Below are positions 24,773 through 39,416 of a stretch of DNA of 64,000 bases, in pieces. The stretch spans positions 20,230,393 through 20,294,392 of the forward strand of contig OX326960.1 of NCBI GenBank assembly GCA_946800325.1. The letters are read 5' to 3'. Both the position numbers and the translations under genes were made by a program. Position 1 is the first letter of the stretch. Each line of letters opens with the position of its first letter. This DNA comes from Luzula sylvatica (Eukaryota; Streptophyta; Magnoliopsida; Poales; Juncaceae). The notes below the pieces were generated by a model. It did not search any database. It was not told the origin of the DNA and saw nothing but the letters and a program-made list of their open reading frames with translations.

Positions 24773-27700
24773 TTAAAATCTTGTTTTGAATCGAAAAACA
24801 AACTTGCTTAGTGTTTGTGAAATTTGGTGAAAAGTTATGTACAAAAAGATATGATACAAATGATCTAAAAACATGTTATTTGAACTCCTCAAAGCATTAA
24901 AATCTTGTTTTGAATCGAAAAACAAACTTTCTTAGTGTTTGTGAAATTTGTTGAAAAGTTATGTAGTAAAAGATATGATACAAATGATCTAGAAACACGT
25001 TATTTGAACTCCTCAAAGCGTTAAAATCTTGTTTTGAATCGAAAAACAAACTTTCTTGGTGTTTGTGAAATTTGGTGAAAAGTTATGTACTAAAAGATAC
25101 GATACAAATGATCTGAAAACATGTTATTTGAACTCCTCAAAGCATTAAAATCATGTTTTGAATCGAAAAACAAACTTTCTTAGTGTTTGTGAAATTGGGT
25201 GAAAAGTTATGTACTAAAAGATACGATACAAATGATCTAAAAACAAGTTATTTGAACTCCTCAAAGCGTTAAAATCTTGTTTTGAATCGAAAAACAAACT
25301 TTCTTAGTATTTGTGAAATTTGGTGAAAAGTTATATACTAAAAGATCTGATACAAATGATCTAAAAACACGTCATTTGAACTCCTCAAAGCGTTAAAATC
25401 TTGTTTTGAATTGAAAAACAAACTTTCTTAGTGTTTGTGAAATTTGGTGAAAAGTTATGTACTAAAAGGTACGATACAAATGATCTAGAAACACGTTATT
25501 TGAACTCCTCAAAGCGTTAAAATCTTGTTTTGAATCGAAAAACAAACTTTCTTAGTGTTTGTGAAATTTGGTGAAAAGTTATGTACTAAAAGATACGATA
25601 CAAATGATCTAGAAACACGTTATTTGAACTCCCCAAAGCGTTAAAATCTTGTTTTGAATCGAAAAACAAACTTTCTTGGTGTTTGTGAAATTTGGTGAAA
25701 ACTTATGTAGTAAAAGATACGATACAAATGATCTAAAAACATGTTATTTGTACTCCTCAAAGCGTTAAAATCTTGTTTTGAATCGAAAAACAAACTTTCC
25801 TAGTGTTTGTGAAATTGGGTGAAGAGTTATGTACCAAAAGATACTATACAAATGATCTAAAAACACGTTATTTGAACTCCTCAAAGCGTTAAAATGTGGT
25901 TTTGAAATCGAAAAACAAACTTTCTTAGTGTTTGTGAAATTGGGTGAAAAGTTATGTAGTAAAAGATACGATACAAATGATCTAAAAACACGTCATTTGA
26001 ACTCCTCAAAGCGTTGAAAGTTTGTTTTGAATCGAAAAACAAACTTTCTTAGTGTTTGTGAAATTTGGTGAAAAGTTATGAAGTAAAAGATACGATACAA
26101 ATGATCTAGAAACACGTTATTTGCACTCCTCAAAGCGTTAAAATCTTGTTTTGAATCGAAAAACAAACTTGCTTAGTGTTTGTGAAATTTGGTGAAAAGT
26201 TATGTACTAAAAGATATGATACAAATGATCTAAAAACATGTTATTTGAACTCCTCAAAGCGTTAAAATCTTGTTTTGAATCGAAAAACAAACTTTCTTAG
26301 TGTTTGTGAAATTTGTTGAAAAGTTATGTAGTAAAAGATACGATACAAATGATCTAGAAACACGTTATTTGAACTCCTCAAAGCGTTAAAATCTTGTTTT
26401 GAATCGAAAAACAAACTTTCTTGGTGTTTGTGAAATTTGGTGAAAAGTAATGTACTAAAAGATACGATACAAATGATCTGAAAACATGTTATTTGAACTC
26501 CTCAAAGCATTAAAATCATGTTTTGAATCGAAAAACAAATTTTCTTAGTGTTTGTGAAATTGGGTGAAAAGTTATGTACTAAAAGATACGTTACAAATGA
26601 TCTAAAAACATGTTATTTGAACTCCTCAAAGCGTTAAAATCTTCTTTTGAATCGAAAAACAAACTTTCTTAGTGTTTGTGAAATTTGGTGAAAACTCATG
26701 TAGTAAAAGATACGATACAAATGATCTAAAAACACGTCATTTGAACTCCTCAAAGCGTTGAAAGTTTGTTTTGAGTCGAGAAACAAACTTTCTTAGTGTT
26801 TGTGAAATTTGGTGAAAAGTTATGTAGTAAAAGATACGATACAAATGATCTAGAAACACGTTATTTGAACTCCTCAAAGCGTTAAAATCTTGTTTTGAAT
26901 CGAAAAACAAACATTCTTAGTGTTTGTGAAATTTGGTGAAAAGTTATGTACTAAAAGATACGATACAAATGATCTAAAAACATGTTATTTGAACTCCTCA
27001 AAGCGTTAAAATCTTGTTTTGAATCGAAAAACAAACTTTCTTAGTGTTTGTGAAATTTGTTGAAAAGTTATGTAGTAAAAGATACGATACAAATGATCTA
27101 GAAATACGTTATTTGAACTCCTCAAAACGTTAAAATCTTGTTTTGAATCGAAAAACAAACTTTCTTGGTGTTTGTGAAATTTGGTGAAAAGTTATGTACT
27201 AAAAGATACGATACAAATGATCTGAAAACATGTTATTTGAACTCCTCAAAGCATTAAAATCTTGTTTTGAATCGAAAAACAAACTTTCTTAGTGTTTGTG
27301 AAATTGGGTGAAAAGTTATGTACTAAAAGATACGATACAAATGATCTAAAAACATGTTATTTGAACTCCTCAAAGCGTTAAAATCTTGTTTTGAATCGAA
27401 AAACAAACTTTCTTATTGTTTGTGAAATTGGGTGAAAAGTTATGTACTAAAAGATACGATACAAATGATCTAAAAACATGTTATTTGAACTCCTCAAAGC
27501 GTTAAAATCTAGTTTTGAATCGAAAAACAAACTTCCTTAGTGTTTGTGAAATTTGGTGAAAAGTTATGTACTAAAAGATACGATACAAATGATCTAAAAA
27601 CATGTTATTTGAACTCCTCAAAGCGTTAAAAAATCTTGTTTTGAATCGAAAAACAAACTTTCTTTGTGTTTGTGAAATTTGGTGAAAAGTTATGTACTAA

Positions 27701-27999
27701 AAGATACGATACAAATGATCTAAAAACAAGTTATTTGAACTCCTCAAAGCGTTAAAATCTAGTTCTGAATCGAAAAACAAACTTTCTTAGTATTTGTGAA
27801 ATTTGGTGAAAAGTGATGTAGTAAAAGATACGATACAAATGATCTAAAAACACGTCATTTGAACTCCTCAAAGCGTTGAAAGTTTGTTTTGAATCGAAAA
27901 ACAAACTTTCTTAGTGTTTGTGAAATTTGGTGAAAAGTTATGAAGTAAAAGATACGATACAAATGATCTAGAAACACGTTATTTGCACTCCTCAAAGCG
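24154..27999 (-). repeat. 31-mer HOR unit (3846 bp), reference copy
   Basis: I take this as the clearest copy of the main unit. It has 31 monomers with net +2 bp: one 123-bp monomer (a C is lost in the CAAAC block, giving eight A near 24298), one monomer with two extra A (GTTAAAAAATC, near 27626), and one with an extra A (TGAAATCG near 25903). Perfect hairpin monomers (GTTGAAAGTTTG) lie near 24650, 26018 and 27870, with an imperfect version (GAGTCGAG) near 26760. Its first five monomers (24154-24772) repeat part of the following block. Private change: AAAGTAATGTAC near 26447. Confidence 0.9.
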
Positions 28000-30900
28000 T
28001 TAAAATCTTGTTTTGAATCGAAAAACAAACTTGCTTAGTGTTTGTGAAATTTGGTGAAAAGTTATGTACAAAAAGATATGATACAAATGATCTAAAAACA
28101 TGTTATTTGAACTCCTCAAAGCATTAAAATCTTGTTTTGAATCGAAAAAAAACTTTCTTAGTGTTTGTGAAATTTGTTGAAAAGTTATGTAGTAAAAGAT
28201 ACGATACAAATGATCTAGAAACACGTTATTTGAACTCCTCAAAGCGTTAAAATCTTGTTTTGAATCGAAAAACAAACTTTCTTGGTGTTTGTGAAATTTG
28301 GTGAAAAGTTATGTACTAAAAGATACGATACAAATGATCTAAAAACAAGTTATTTGAACTCCTCAAAGCGTTAAAATCTAGTTTTGAATCGAAAAATAAA
28401 CTTTCTTAGTATTTGTGAAATTTGGTGAAAAGTGATGTAGTAAAAGATACGATACAAATGATCTAAAAACACGTCATTTGAACTCCTCAAAGCGTTGAAA
28501 GTTTGTTTTGAATCGAAAAACAAACTTTCTTAGTGTTTGTGAAATTTGGTGAAAAGTTATGAAGTAAAAGATACGATACAAATGATCTAGAAACACGTTA
28601 TTTGCACTCCTCAAAGCGTTAAAATCTTGTTTTGAATCGAAAAACAAACTTGCTTAGTGTTTGTGAAATTTAGTGAAAAGTTATGTACAAAAAGATATGA
28701 TACAAATGATCTAAAAACATGTTATTTGAACTCCTCAAAGCATTAAAATCTTGTTTTGAATCGAAAAACAAACTTTCTTAGTGTTTGTGAAATTTGTTGA
28801 AAAGTTATGTAGTAAAAGATATGATACAAATGATCTAGAAACACGTTATTTGAACTCCTCAAAGCGTTAAAATCTTGTTTTGAATCGAAAAACAAACTTT
28901 CTTGGTGTTTGTGAAATTTGGTGAAAAGTTATGTACTAAAAGATACGATACAAATGATCTGAAAACATGTTATTTGAACTCCTCAAAGCATTAAAATCAT
29001 GTTTTGAATCGAAAAACAAACTTTCTTAGTGTTTGTGAAATTGGGTGAAAAGTTATGTACTAAAAGATACGATACAAATGATCTAAAAACAAGTTATTTG
29101 AACTCCTCAAAGCGTTAAAATCTTGTTTTGAATCGAAAAACAAACTTTCTTAGTATTTGTGAAATTTGGTGAAAAGTTATATACTAAAAGATCTGATACA
29201 AATGATCTAAAAACACGTCATTTGAACTCCTCAAAGCGTTAAAATCTTGTTTTGAATTGAAAAACAAACTTTCTTAGTGTTTGTGAAATTTGGTGAAAAG
29301 TTATGTACTAAAAGGTACGATACAAATGATCTAGAAACACGTTATTTGAACTCCTCAAAGCGTTAAAATCTTGTTTTGAATCGAAAAACAAACTTTCTTA
29401 GTGTTTGTGAAATTTGGTGAAAAGTTATGTACTAAAAGATACGATACAAATGATCTAGAAACACGTTATTTGAACTCCCCAAAGCGTTAAAATCTTGTTT
29501 TGAATCGAAAAACAAACTTTCTTGGTGTTTGTAAAATTTGGTGAAAACTTATGTAGTAAAAGATACGATACAAATGATCTAAAAACATGTTATTTGTACT
29601 CCTCAAAGCGTTAAAATCTTGTTTTGAATCGAAAAACAAACTTTCCTAGTGTTTGTGAAATTGGGTGAAGAGTTATGTACCAAAAGATACTATACAAATG
29701 ATCTAAAAACACGTTATTTGAACTCCTCAAAGCGTTAAAATGTGGTTTTGAAATCGAAAAACAAACTTTCTTAGTGTTTGTGAAATTGGGTGAAAAGTTA
29801 TGTAGTAAAAGATACGATACAAATGATCTAAAAACACGTCATTTGAACTCCTCAAAGCGTTGAAAGTTTGTTTTGAATCGAAAAACAAACTTTCTTAGTG
29901 TTTGTGAAATTTGGTGAAAAGTTGTGAAGTAAAAGATACGATACAAATGATCTAGAAACACGTTATTTGCACTCCTCAAAGCGTTAAAATCTTGTTTTGA
30001 ATCGAAAAACAAACTTGCTTAGTGTTTGTGAAATTTGGTGAAAAGTTATGTACTAAAAGATATGATACAAATGATCTAAAAACATGTTATTTGAACTCCT
30101 CAAAGCGTTAAAATCTTGTTTTGAATCGAAAAACAAACTTTCTTAGTGTTTGTGAAATTTGTTGAAAAGTTATGTAGTAAAAGATACGATACAAATGATC
30201 TAGAAACACGTTATTTGAACTCCTCAAAGCGTTAAAATCTTGTTTTGAATCGAAAAACAAACTTTCTTGGTGTTTGTGAAATTTGGTGAAAAGTTATGTA
30301 CTAAAAGATACGATACAAATGATCTGAAAACATGTTATTTGAACTCCTCAAAGCATTAAAATCATGTTTTGAATCGAAAAACAAATTTTCTTAGTGTTTG
30401 TGAAATTGGGTGAAAAGTTATGTACTAAAAGATACGTTACAAATGATCTAAAAACATGTTATTTGAACTCCTCAAAGCGTTAAAATCTTCTTTTGAATCG
30501 AAAAACAAACTTTCTTAGTGTTTGTGAAATTTGGTGAAAACTCATGTAGTAAAAGATACGATACAAATGATCTAAAAACACGTCATTTGAACTCCTCAAA
30601 GCGTTGAAAGTTTGTTTTGAGTCGAGAAACAAACTTTCTTAGTGTTTGTGAAATTTGGTGAAAAGTTATGTAGTAAAAGATACGATACAAATGATCTAGA
30701 AACACGTTATTTGAACTCCTCAAAGCGTTAAAATCTTGTTTTGAATCGAAAAACAAACATTCTTAGTGTTTGTGAAATTTGGTGAAAAGTTATGTACTAA
30801 AAGATACGATACAAATGATCTAAAAACATGTTATTTGAACTCCTCAAAGCGTTAAAATCTTGTTTTGAATCGAAAAACAAACTTTCTTAGTGTTTGTGAA

Positions 30901-31845
30901 ATTTGTTGAAAAGTTATGTAGTAAAAGATACGATACAAATGATCTAGAAATACGTTATTTGAACTCCTCAAAACGTTAAAATCTTGTTTTGAATCGAAAA
31001 ACAAACTTTCTTGGTGTTTGTGAAATTTGGTGAAAAGTTATGTACTAAAAGATACGATACAAATGATCTGAAAACATGTTATTTGAACTCCTCAAAGCAT
31101 TAAAATCTTGTTTTGAATCGAAAAACAAACTTTCTTAGTGTTTGTGAAATTGGGTGAAAAGTTATGTACTAAAAGATACGATACAAATGATCTAAAAACA
31201 TGTTATTTGAACTCCTCAAAGCGTTAAAATCTTGTTTTGAATCGAAAAACAAACTTTCTTATTGTTTGTGAAATTGGGTGAAAAGTTATGTACTAAAAGA
31301 TACGATACAAATGATCTAAAAACATGTTATTTGAACTCCTCAAAGCGTTAAAATCTAGTTTTGAATCGAAAAACAAACTTCCTTAGTGTTTGTGAAATTT
31401 GGTGAAAAGTTATGTACTAAAAGATACGATACAAATGATCTAAAAACATGTTATTTGAACTCCTCAAAGCGTTAAAAAATCTTGTTTTGAATCGAAAAAC
31501 AAACTTTCTTTGTGTTTGTGAAATTTGGTGAAAAGTTATGTACTAAAAGATACGATACAAATGATCTAAAAACAAGTTATTTGAACTCCTCAAAGCGTTA
31601 AAATCTAGTTCTGAATCGAAAAACAAACTTTCTTAGTATTTGTGAAATTTGGTGAAAAGTGATGTAGTAAAAGATACGATACAAATGATCTAAAAACACG
31701 TCATTTGAACTCCTCAAAGCGTTGAAAGTTTGTTTTGAATCGAAAAACAAACTTTCTTAGTGTTTGTGAAATTTGGTGAAAAGTTATGAAGTAAAAGATA
31801 CGATACAAATGATCTAGAAACACGTTATTTGCACTCCTCAAAGCG
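28000..31845 (-). repeat. 31-mer HOR unit (3846 bp)
   Basis: Same monomer order as 24154-27999. It shares private substitutions with the next unit at exactly 3846-bp spacing: A at 28672 (AATTTAGTG), A at 29533 (TTGTAAAATTTGG), and G at 29924 (AGTTGTGAAG). The C in TAGTTCTGAATCG occurs at 31611 here and at 27765 in the previous unit. Confidence 0.9.
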
Positions 31846-34800
31846 TTAAAATCTTGTTTTGAATCGAAAAACAAACTTGCTTAGTGTTTGTGAAATTTGG
31901 TGAAAAGTTATGTACAAAAAGATATGATACAAATGATCTAAAAACATGTTATTTGAACTCCTCAAAGCATTAAAATCTTGTTTTGAATCGAAAAAAAACT
32001 TTCTTAGTGTTTGTGAAATTTGTTGAAAAGTTATGTAGTAAAAGATACGATACAAATGATCTAGAAACACGTTATTTGAACTCCTCAAAGCGTTAAAATC
32101 TTGTTTTGAATCGAAAAACAAACTTTCTTGGTGTTTGTGAAATTTGGTGAAAAGTTATGTACTAAAAGATACGATACAAATGATCTAAAAACAAGTTATT
32201 TGAACTCCTCAAAGCGTTAAAATCTAGTTTTGAATCGAAAAATAAACTTTCTTAGTATTTGTGAAATTTGGTGAAAAGTGATGTAGTAAAAGATACGATA
32301 CAAATGATCTAAAAACACGTCATTTGAACTCCTCAAAGCGTTGAAAGTTTGTTTTGAATCGAAAAACAAACTTTCTTAGTGTTTGTGAAATTTGGTGAAA
32401 AGTTATGAAGTAAAAGATACGATACAAATGATCTAGAAACACGTTATTTGCACTCCTCAAAGCGTTAAAATCTTGTTTTGAATCGAAAAACAAACTTGCT
32501 TAGTGTTTGTGAAATTTAGTGAAAAGTTATGTACAAAAAGATATGATACAAATGATCTAAAAACATGTTATTTGAACTCCTCAAAGCATTAAAATCTTGT
32601 TTTGAATCGAAAAACAAACTTTCTTAGTGTTTGTGAAATTTGTTGAAAAGTTATGTAGTAAAAGATATGATACAAATGATCTAGAAACACGTTATTTGAA
32701 CTCCTCAAAGCGTTAAAATCTTGTTTTGAATCGAAAAACAAACTTTCTTGGTGTTTGTGAAATTTGGTGAAAAGTTATGTACTAAAAGATACGATACAAA
32801 TGATCTGAAAACATGTTATTTGAACTCCTCAAAGCATTAAAATCATGTTTTGAATCGAAAAACAAACTTTCTTAGTGTTTGTGAAATTGGGTGAAAAGTT
32901 ATGTACTAAAAGATACGATACAAATGATCTAAAAACAAGTTATTTGAACTCCTCAAAGCGTTAAAATCTTGTTTTGAATCGAAAAACAAACTTTCTTAGT
33001 ATTTGTGAAATTTGGTGAAAAGTTATATACTAAAAGATCTGATACAAATGATCTAAAAACACGTCATTTGAACTCCTCAAAGCGTTAAAATCTTGTTTTG
33101 AATTGAAAAACAAACTTTCTTAGTGTTTGTGAAATTTGGTGAAAAGTTATGTACTAAAAGGTACGATACAAATGATCTAGAAACACGTTATTTGAACTCC
33201 TCAAAGCGTTAAAATCTTGTTTTGAATCGAAAAACAAACTTTCTTAGTGTTTGTGAAATTTGGTGAAAAGTTATGTACTAAAAGATACGATACAAATGAT
33301 CTAGAAACACGTTATTTGAACTCCCCAAAGCGTTAAAATCTTGTTTTGAATCGAAAAACAAACTTTCTTGGTGTTTGTAAAATTTGGTGAAAACTTATGT
33401 AGTAAAAGATACGATACAAATGATCTAAAAACATGTTATTTGTACTCCTCAAAGCGTTAAAATCTTGTTTTGAATCGAAAAACAAACTTTCCTAGTGTTT
33501 GTGAAATTGGGTGAAGAGTTATGTACCAAAAGATACTATACAAATGATCTAAAAACACGTTATTTGAACTCCTCAAAGCGTTAAAATGTGGTTTTGAAAT
33601 CGAAAAACAAACTTTCTTAGTGTTTGTGAAATTGGGTGAAAAGTTATGTAGTAAAAGATACGATACAAATGATCTAAAAACACGTCATTTGAACTCCTCA
33701 AAGCGTTGAAAGTTTGTTTTGAATCGAAAAACAAACTTTCTTAGTGTTTGTGAAATTTGGTGAAAAGTTGTGAAGTAAAAGATACGATACAAATGATCTA
33801 GAAACACGTTATTTGCACTCCTCAAAGCGTTAAAATCTTGTTTTGAATCGAAAAACAAACTTGCTTAGTGTTTGTGAAATTTGGTGAAAAGTTATGTACT
33901 AAAAGATATGATACAAATGATCTAAAAACATGTTATTTGAACTCCTCAAAGCGTTAAAATCTTGTTTTGAATCGAAAAACAAACTTTCTTAGTGTTTTTT
34001 GTGAAATTTGTTGAAAAGTTATGTAGTAAAAGATACGATACAAATGATCTAGAAACACGTTATTTGAACTCCTCAAAGCGTTAAAATCTTGTTTTGAATC
34101 GAAAAACAAACTTTCTTGGTGTTTGTGAAATTTGGTGAAAAGTTATGTACTAAAAGATACGATACAAATGATCTGAAAACATGTTATTTGAACTCCTCAA
34201 AGCATTAAAATCATGTTTTGAATCGAAAAACAAATTTTCTTAGTGTTTGTGAAATTGGGTGAAAAGTTATGTACTAAAAGATACGTTACAAATGATCTAA
34301 AAACATGTTATTTGAACTCCTCAAAGCGTTAAAATCTTCTTTTGAATCGAAAAACAAACTTTCTTAGTGTTTGTGAAATTTGGTGAAAACTCATGTAGTA
34401 AAAGATACGATACAAATGATCTAAAAACACGTCATTTGAACTCCTCAAAGCGTTGAAAGTTTGTTTTGAGTCGAGAAACAAACTTTCTTAGTGTTTGTGA
34501 AATTTGGTGAAAAGTTATGTAGTAAAAGATACGATACAAATGGTCTAGAAACACGTTATTTGAACTCCTCAAAGCGTTAAAATCTTGTTTTGAATCGAAA
34601 AACAAACATTCTTAGTGTTTGTGAAATTTGGTGAAAAGTTATGTACTAAAAGATACGATACAAATGATCTAAAAACATGTTATTTGAACTCCTCAAAGCG
34701 TTAAAATCTTGTTTTGAATCGAAAAACAAACTTTCTTAGTGTTTGTGAAATTTGTTGAAAAGTTATGTAGTAAAAGATACGATACAAATGATCTAGAAAT

Positions 34801-35694
34801 ACGTTATTTGAACTCCTCAAAACGTTAAAATCTTGTTTTGAATCGAAAAACAAACTTTCTTGGTGTTTGTGAAATTTGGTGAAAAGTTATGTACTAAAAG
34901 ATACGATACAAATGATCTGAAAACATGTTATTTGAACTCCTCAAAGCATTAAAATCTTGTTTTGAATCGAAAAACAAACTTTCTTAGTGTTTGTGAAATT
35001 GGGTGAAAAGTTATGTACTAAAAGATACGATACAAATGATCTAAAAACATGTTATTTGAACTCCTCAAAGCGTTAAAATCTTGTTTTGAATCGAAAAACA
35101 AACTTTCTTATTGTTTGTGAAATTGGGTGAAAAGTTATGTACTAAAAGATACGATACAAATGATCTAAAAACATGTTATTTGAACTCCTCAAAACGTTAA
35201 AATCTAGTTTTGAGTCGAAAAACAAACTTCCTTAGTGTTTGTGAAATTTGGTGAAAAGTTATGTACTAAAAGATACGATACAAATGATCTAAAAACATGT
35301 TATTTGAACTCCTCAAAGCGTTAAAAAATCTTGTTTTGAATCGAAAAACAAACTTTCTTTGTGTTTGTGAAATTTGGTGAAAAGTTATGTACTAAAAGAT
35401 ACGATACAAATGATCTAAAAACAAGTTATTTGAACTCCTCAAAGCGTTAAAATCTAGTTTTGAATCGAAAAACAAACTTTCTTAGTATTTGTGAAATTTG
35501 GTGAAAAGTGATGTAGTAAAAGATACGATACAAATGATCTAAAAACACGTCATTTGAACTCCTCAAAGCGTTGAAAGTTTGTTTTGAATCGAAAAACAAA
35601 CTTTCTTAGTGTTTGTGAAATTTGGTGAAAAGTTATGAAGTAAAAGATACGATACAAATGATCTAGAAACACGTTATTTGCACTCCTCAAAGCG
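31846..35694 (-). repeat. 31-mer HOR unit with TTT insertion (3849 bp)
   Basis: Sister copy of 28000-31845, carrying the same private changes at 32518, 33379 and 33770. It is 3 bp longer because AGTGTTTGTG has become AGTGTTTTTTGTG, with a six-T run at 33995-34000. A G in CAAATGGTCTAG near 34542 recurs near 38264 in the following unit, linking it to the 30-mer group. Confidence 0.89.
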
Positions 35695-38600
35695 TTAAAA
35701 TCTTGTTTTGAATCGAAAAACAAACTTGCTTAGTGTTTGTGAAATTTGGTGAAAAGTTATGTACAAAAAGATATGATACAAATGATCTAAAAACATGTTA
35801 TTTGAACTCCTCAAAGCATTAAAATCTTGTTTTGAATCGAAAAAAAACTTTCTTAGTGTTTCTGAAATTTGTTGAAAAGTTATGTAGTAAAAGATACGAT
35901 ACAAATGATCTAGAAACACGTTATTTGAACTCCTCAAAGCGTTAAAATCTTGTTTTGAATCGAAAAACAAACTTTCTTGGTGTTTGTGAAATTTGGTGAA
36001 AAGTTATGTACTAAAAGATACGATACAAATGATCTAAAAACAAGTTATTTGAACTCCTCAAAGCGTTAAAATCTAGTTTTGAATCGAAAAATAAACTTTC
36101 TTTGTATTTGTGAAATTTGGTGAAAAGTGATGTAGTAAAAGATACGATACAAATGATCTAAAAACACGTCATTTGAACTCCTCAAAGCGTTGAAAGTTTG
36201 TTTTGAATCGAAAAACAAACTTTCTTAGTGTTTGTGAAATTTGGTGAAAAGTTATGAAGTAAAAGATACGATACAAATGATCTAGAAACACGTTATTTGC
36301 ACTCCTCAAAGCGTTAAAATCTTGTTTTGAATCGAAAAACAAACTTGCTTAGTGTTTGTGACATTTGGTGAAAAGTTATGTACAAAAAGATATGATACAA
36401 ATGATCTAAAAACATGTTATTTGAACTCCTCAAAGCATTAAAATCTTGTTTTGAATCGAAAAACAAACTTTCTTAGTGTTTGTGAAATTTGTTGAAAAGT
36501 TATGTAGTAAAAGATATGATACAAATGATCTAGAAACACGTTATTTGAACTCCTCAAAGCGTTAAAATCTTGTTTTGAATCGAAAAACAAACTTTCTTAG
36601 TGTTTGTGAAATTTGGTGAAAAGTTGTGAAGTAAAAGATACGATACAAATGATCTAGAAACACGTTATTTGCACTCCTCAAAGCGTTAAAATCTTGTTTT
36701 GAATCGAAAAACAAACTTGCTTAGTGTTTGTGAAATTTGTTGAAAAGTTATGTAGTAAAAGATACGATACAAATGATCTAGAAACACGTTATTTGAACTC
36801 CTCAAAGCGTTAAAATCTTGTTTTGAATCGAAAAACAAACTTTCTTGGTGTTTGTGAAATTTGGTGAAAAGTTATGTACTAAAAGATACGATACAAATGA
36901 TCTGAAAACATGTTATTTGAACTCCTCAAAGCATTAAAATCATGTTTTGAATCGAAAAACAAATTTTCTTAGTGTTTGTGAAATTGGGTGAAAAGTTATG
37001 TACTAAAAGATACGTTACAAATGATCTAAAAACATGTTATTTGAACTCCCCAAAGCGTTAAAATCTTGTTTTGAATCGAAAAACAAACTTTCTTGGTGTT
37101 TGTGAAATTTGGTGAAAACTTATGTAGTAAAAGATACGATACAAATGATCTAAAAACATGTTATTTGTACTCCTCAAAGCGTTAAAATCTTGTTTTGAAT
37201 CGAAAAACAAACTTTCCTAGTGTTTGTGAAATTGGGTGAAGAGTTATGTACTAAAAGATACTATACAAATGATCTAAAAACACGTTATTTGAACTCCTCA
37301 AAGCGTTAAAATGTGGTTTTGAAATCGAAAAACAAACTTTCTTAGTGTTTGTGAAATTGGGTGAAAAGTTATGTAGTAAAAGATACGATACAAATGATCT
37401 AAAAACACGTCATTTGAACTCCTCAAAGCGTTGAAAGTTTGTTTTGAATCGAAAAACAAACTTTCTTAGTGTTTGTGAAATTTGGTGAAAAGTTATGAAG
37501 TAAAAGATACGATACAAATGATCTAGAAACACGTTATTTGCACTCCTCAAAGCGTTAAAATCTTGTTTTGAATCGAAAAACAAACTTGCTTAGTGTTTGT
37601 GAAATTTGGTGAAAAGTTATGTACTAAAAGATATGATACAAATGATCTAAAAACATGTTATTTGAACTCCTCAAAGCGTTAAAATCTTGTTTTGAATCGA
37701 AAAACAAACTTTCTTAGTGTTTGTGAAATTTGTTGAAAAGTTATGTAGTAAAAGATACGATACAAATGATCTAGAAACACGTTATTTGAACTCCTCAAAG
37801 CGTTAAAATCTTGTTTTGAATCGAAAAACAAACTTTCTTGGTGTTTGTGAAATTTGGTGAAAAGTTATGTACTAAAAGATACGATACAAATGATATGAAA
37901 ACATGTTATTTGAACTCCTCAAAGCATTAAAATCATGTTTTGAATCGAAAAACAAATTTTCTTAGTGTTTGTGAAATTGGGTGAAAAGTTATGTACTAAA
38001 AGATACGTTACAAATGATCTAAAAACATGTTATTTGAACTCCTCAAAGCGTTAAAATCTTCTTTTGAATCGAAAAACAAACTTTCTTAGTGTTTGTGAAA
38101 TTTGGTGAAAACTCATGTAGTAAAAGATACGATACAAATGATCTAAAAACACGTCATTTGAACTCCTCAAAGCGTTGAAAGTTTGTTTTGAGTCGAGAAA
38201 CAAACTTTCTTAGTGTTTGTGAAATTTGGTGAAAAGTTATGTAGTAAAAGATACGATACAAATGGTCTAGAAACACGTTATTTGAACTCCTCAAAGCGTT
38301 AAAATCTTGTTTTGAATCGAAAAACAAACATTCTTAGTGTTTGTGAAATTTGGTGAAAAGTTATGTACTAAAAGATACGATACAAATGATCTAAAAACAT
38401 GTTATTTGAACTCCTCAAAGCGTTAAAATCTTGTTTTGAATCGAAAAACAAACTTTCTTAGTGTTTGTGAAATTTGTTGAAAAGTTATGTAGTAAAAGAT
38501 ACGATACAAATGATCTAGAAATACGTTATTTGAACTCCTCAAAACGTTAAAATCTTGTTTTGAATCGAAAAACAAACTTTCTTGGTGTTTGTGAAATTTG

Positions 38601-39416
38601 GTGAAAAGTTATGTACTAAAAGATACGATACAAATGATCTGAAAACATGTTATTTGAACTCCTCAAAGCATTAAAATCTTGTTTTGAATCGAAAAACAAA
38701 CTTTCTTAGTGTTTGTGAAATTGGGTGAAAAGTTATGTACTAAAAGATACGATACAAATGATCTAAAAACATGTTATTTGAACTCCTCAAAGCGTTAAAA
38801 TCTTGTTTTGAATCGAAAAACAAACTTTCTTATTGTTTGTGAAATTGGGTGAAAAGTTATGTACTAAAAGATACGATACAAATGATCTAAAAACATGTTA
38901 TTTGAACTCCTCAAAACGTTAAAATCTAGTTTTGAATCGAAAAACAAACTTCCTTAGTGTTTGTGAAATTTGGTGAAAAGTTATGTACTAAAAGATACGA
39001 TACAAATGATCTAAAAACATGTTATTTGAACTCCTCAAAGCGTTAAAAAATCTTGTTTTGAATCGAAAAACAAACTTTCTTTGTGTTTGTGAAATTTGGT
39101 GAAAAGTTATGTACTAAAAGATACGATACAAATGATCTAAAAACAAGTTATTTGAACTCCTCAAAGCGTTAAAATCTAGTTTTGAATCGAAAAACAAACT
39201 TTCTTAGTATTTGTGAAATTTGGTGAAAAGTGATGTAGTAAAAGATACGATACAAATGATCTAAAAACACGTCATTTGAACTCCTCAAAGCGTTGAAAGT
39301 TTGTTTTGAATCGAAAAACAAACTTTCTTAGTGTTTGTGAAATTTGGTGAAAAGTTATGAAGTAAAAGATACGATACAAATGATCTAGAAACACGTTATT
39401 TGCACTCCTCAAAGCG
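35695..39416 (-). repeat. 30-mer HOR variant (3722 bp), copy 1
   Basis: The unit is one monomer shorter than the 31-mer, but the change is a rearrangement, not a single loss. After the TTGTTGAAAAG/GATATG monomer it jumps near 36600 to the AGTTGTGAAG/GCACTCC monomer. Near 37044 the GATACGTTAC monomer runs into CTCCCCAAAG. The GTACTAAAAGGTAC monomer is missing. Diagnostic substitutions are C at 35862 (GTTTCTGAAAT), CTTTGTATTTG near 36101, and C at 36362 (GTGACATTTGG). Confidence 0.87.

Noticed and set aside
33995..34000. TTT insertion as a functional variant
   Set aside because: It is a single 3-bp expansion of a T run in one unit; a polymerase or sequencing slip explains it.
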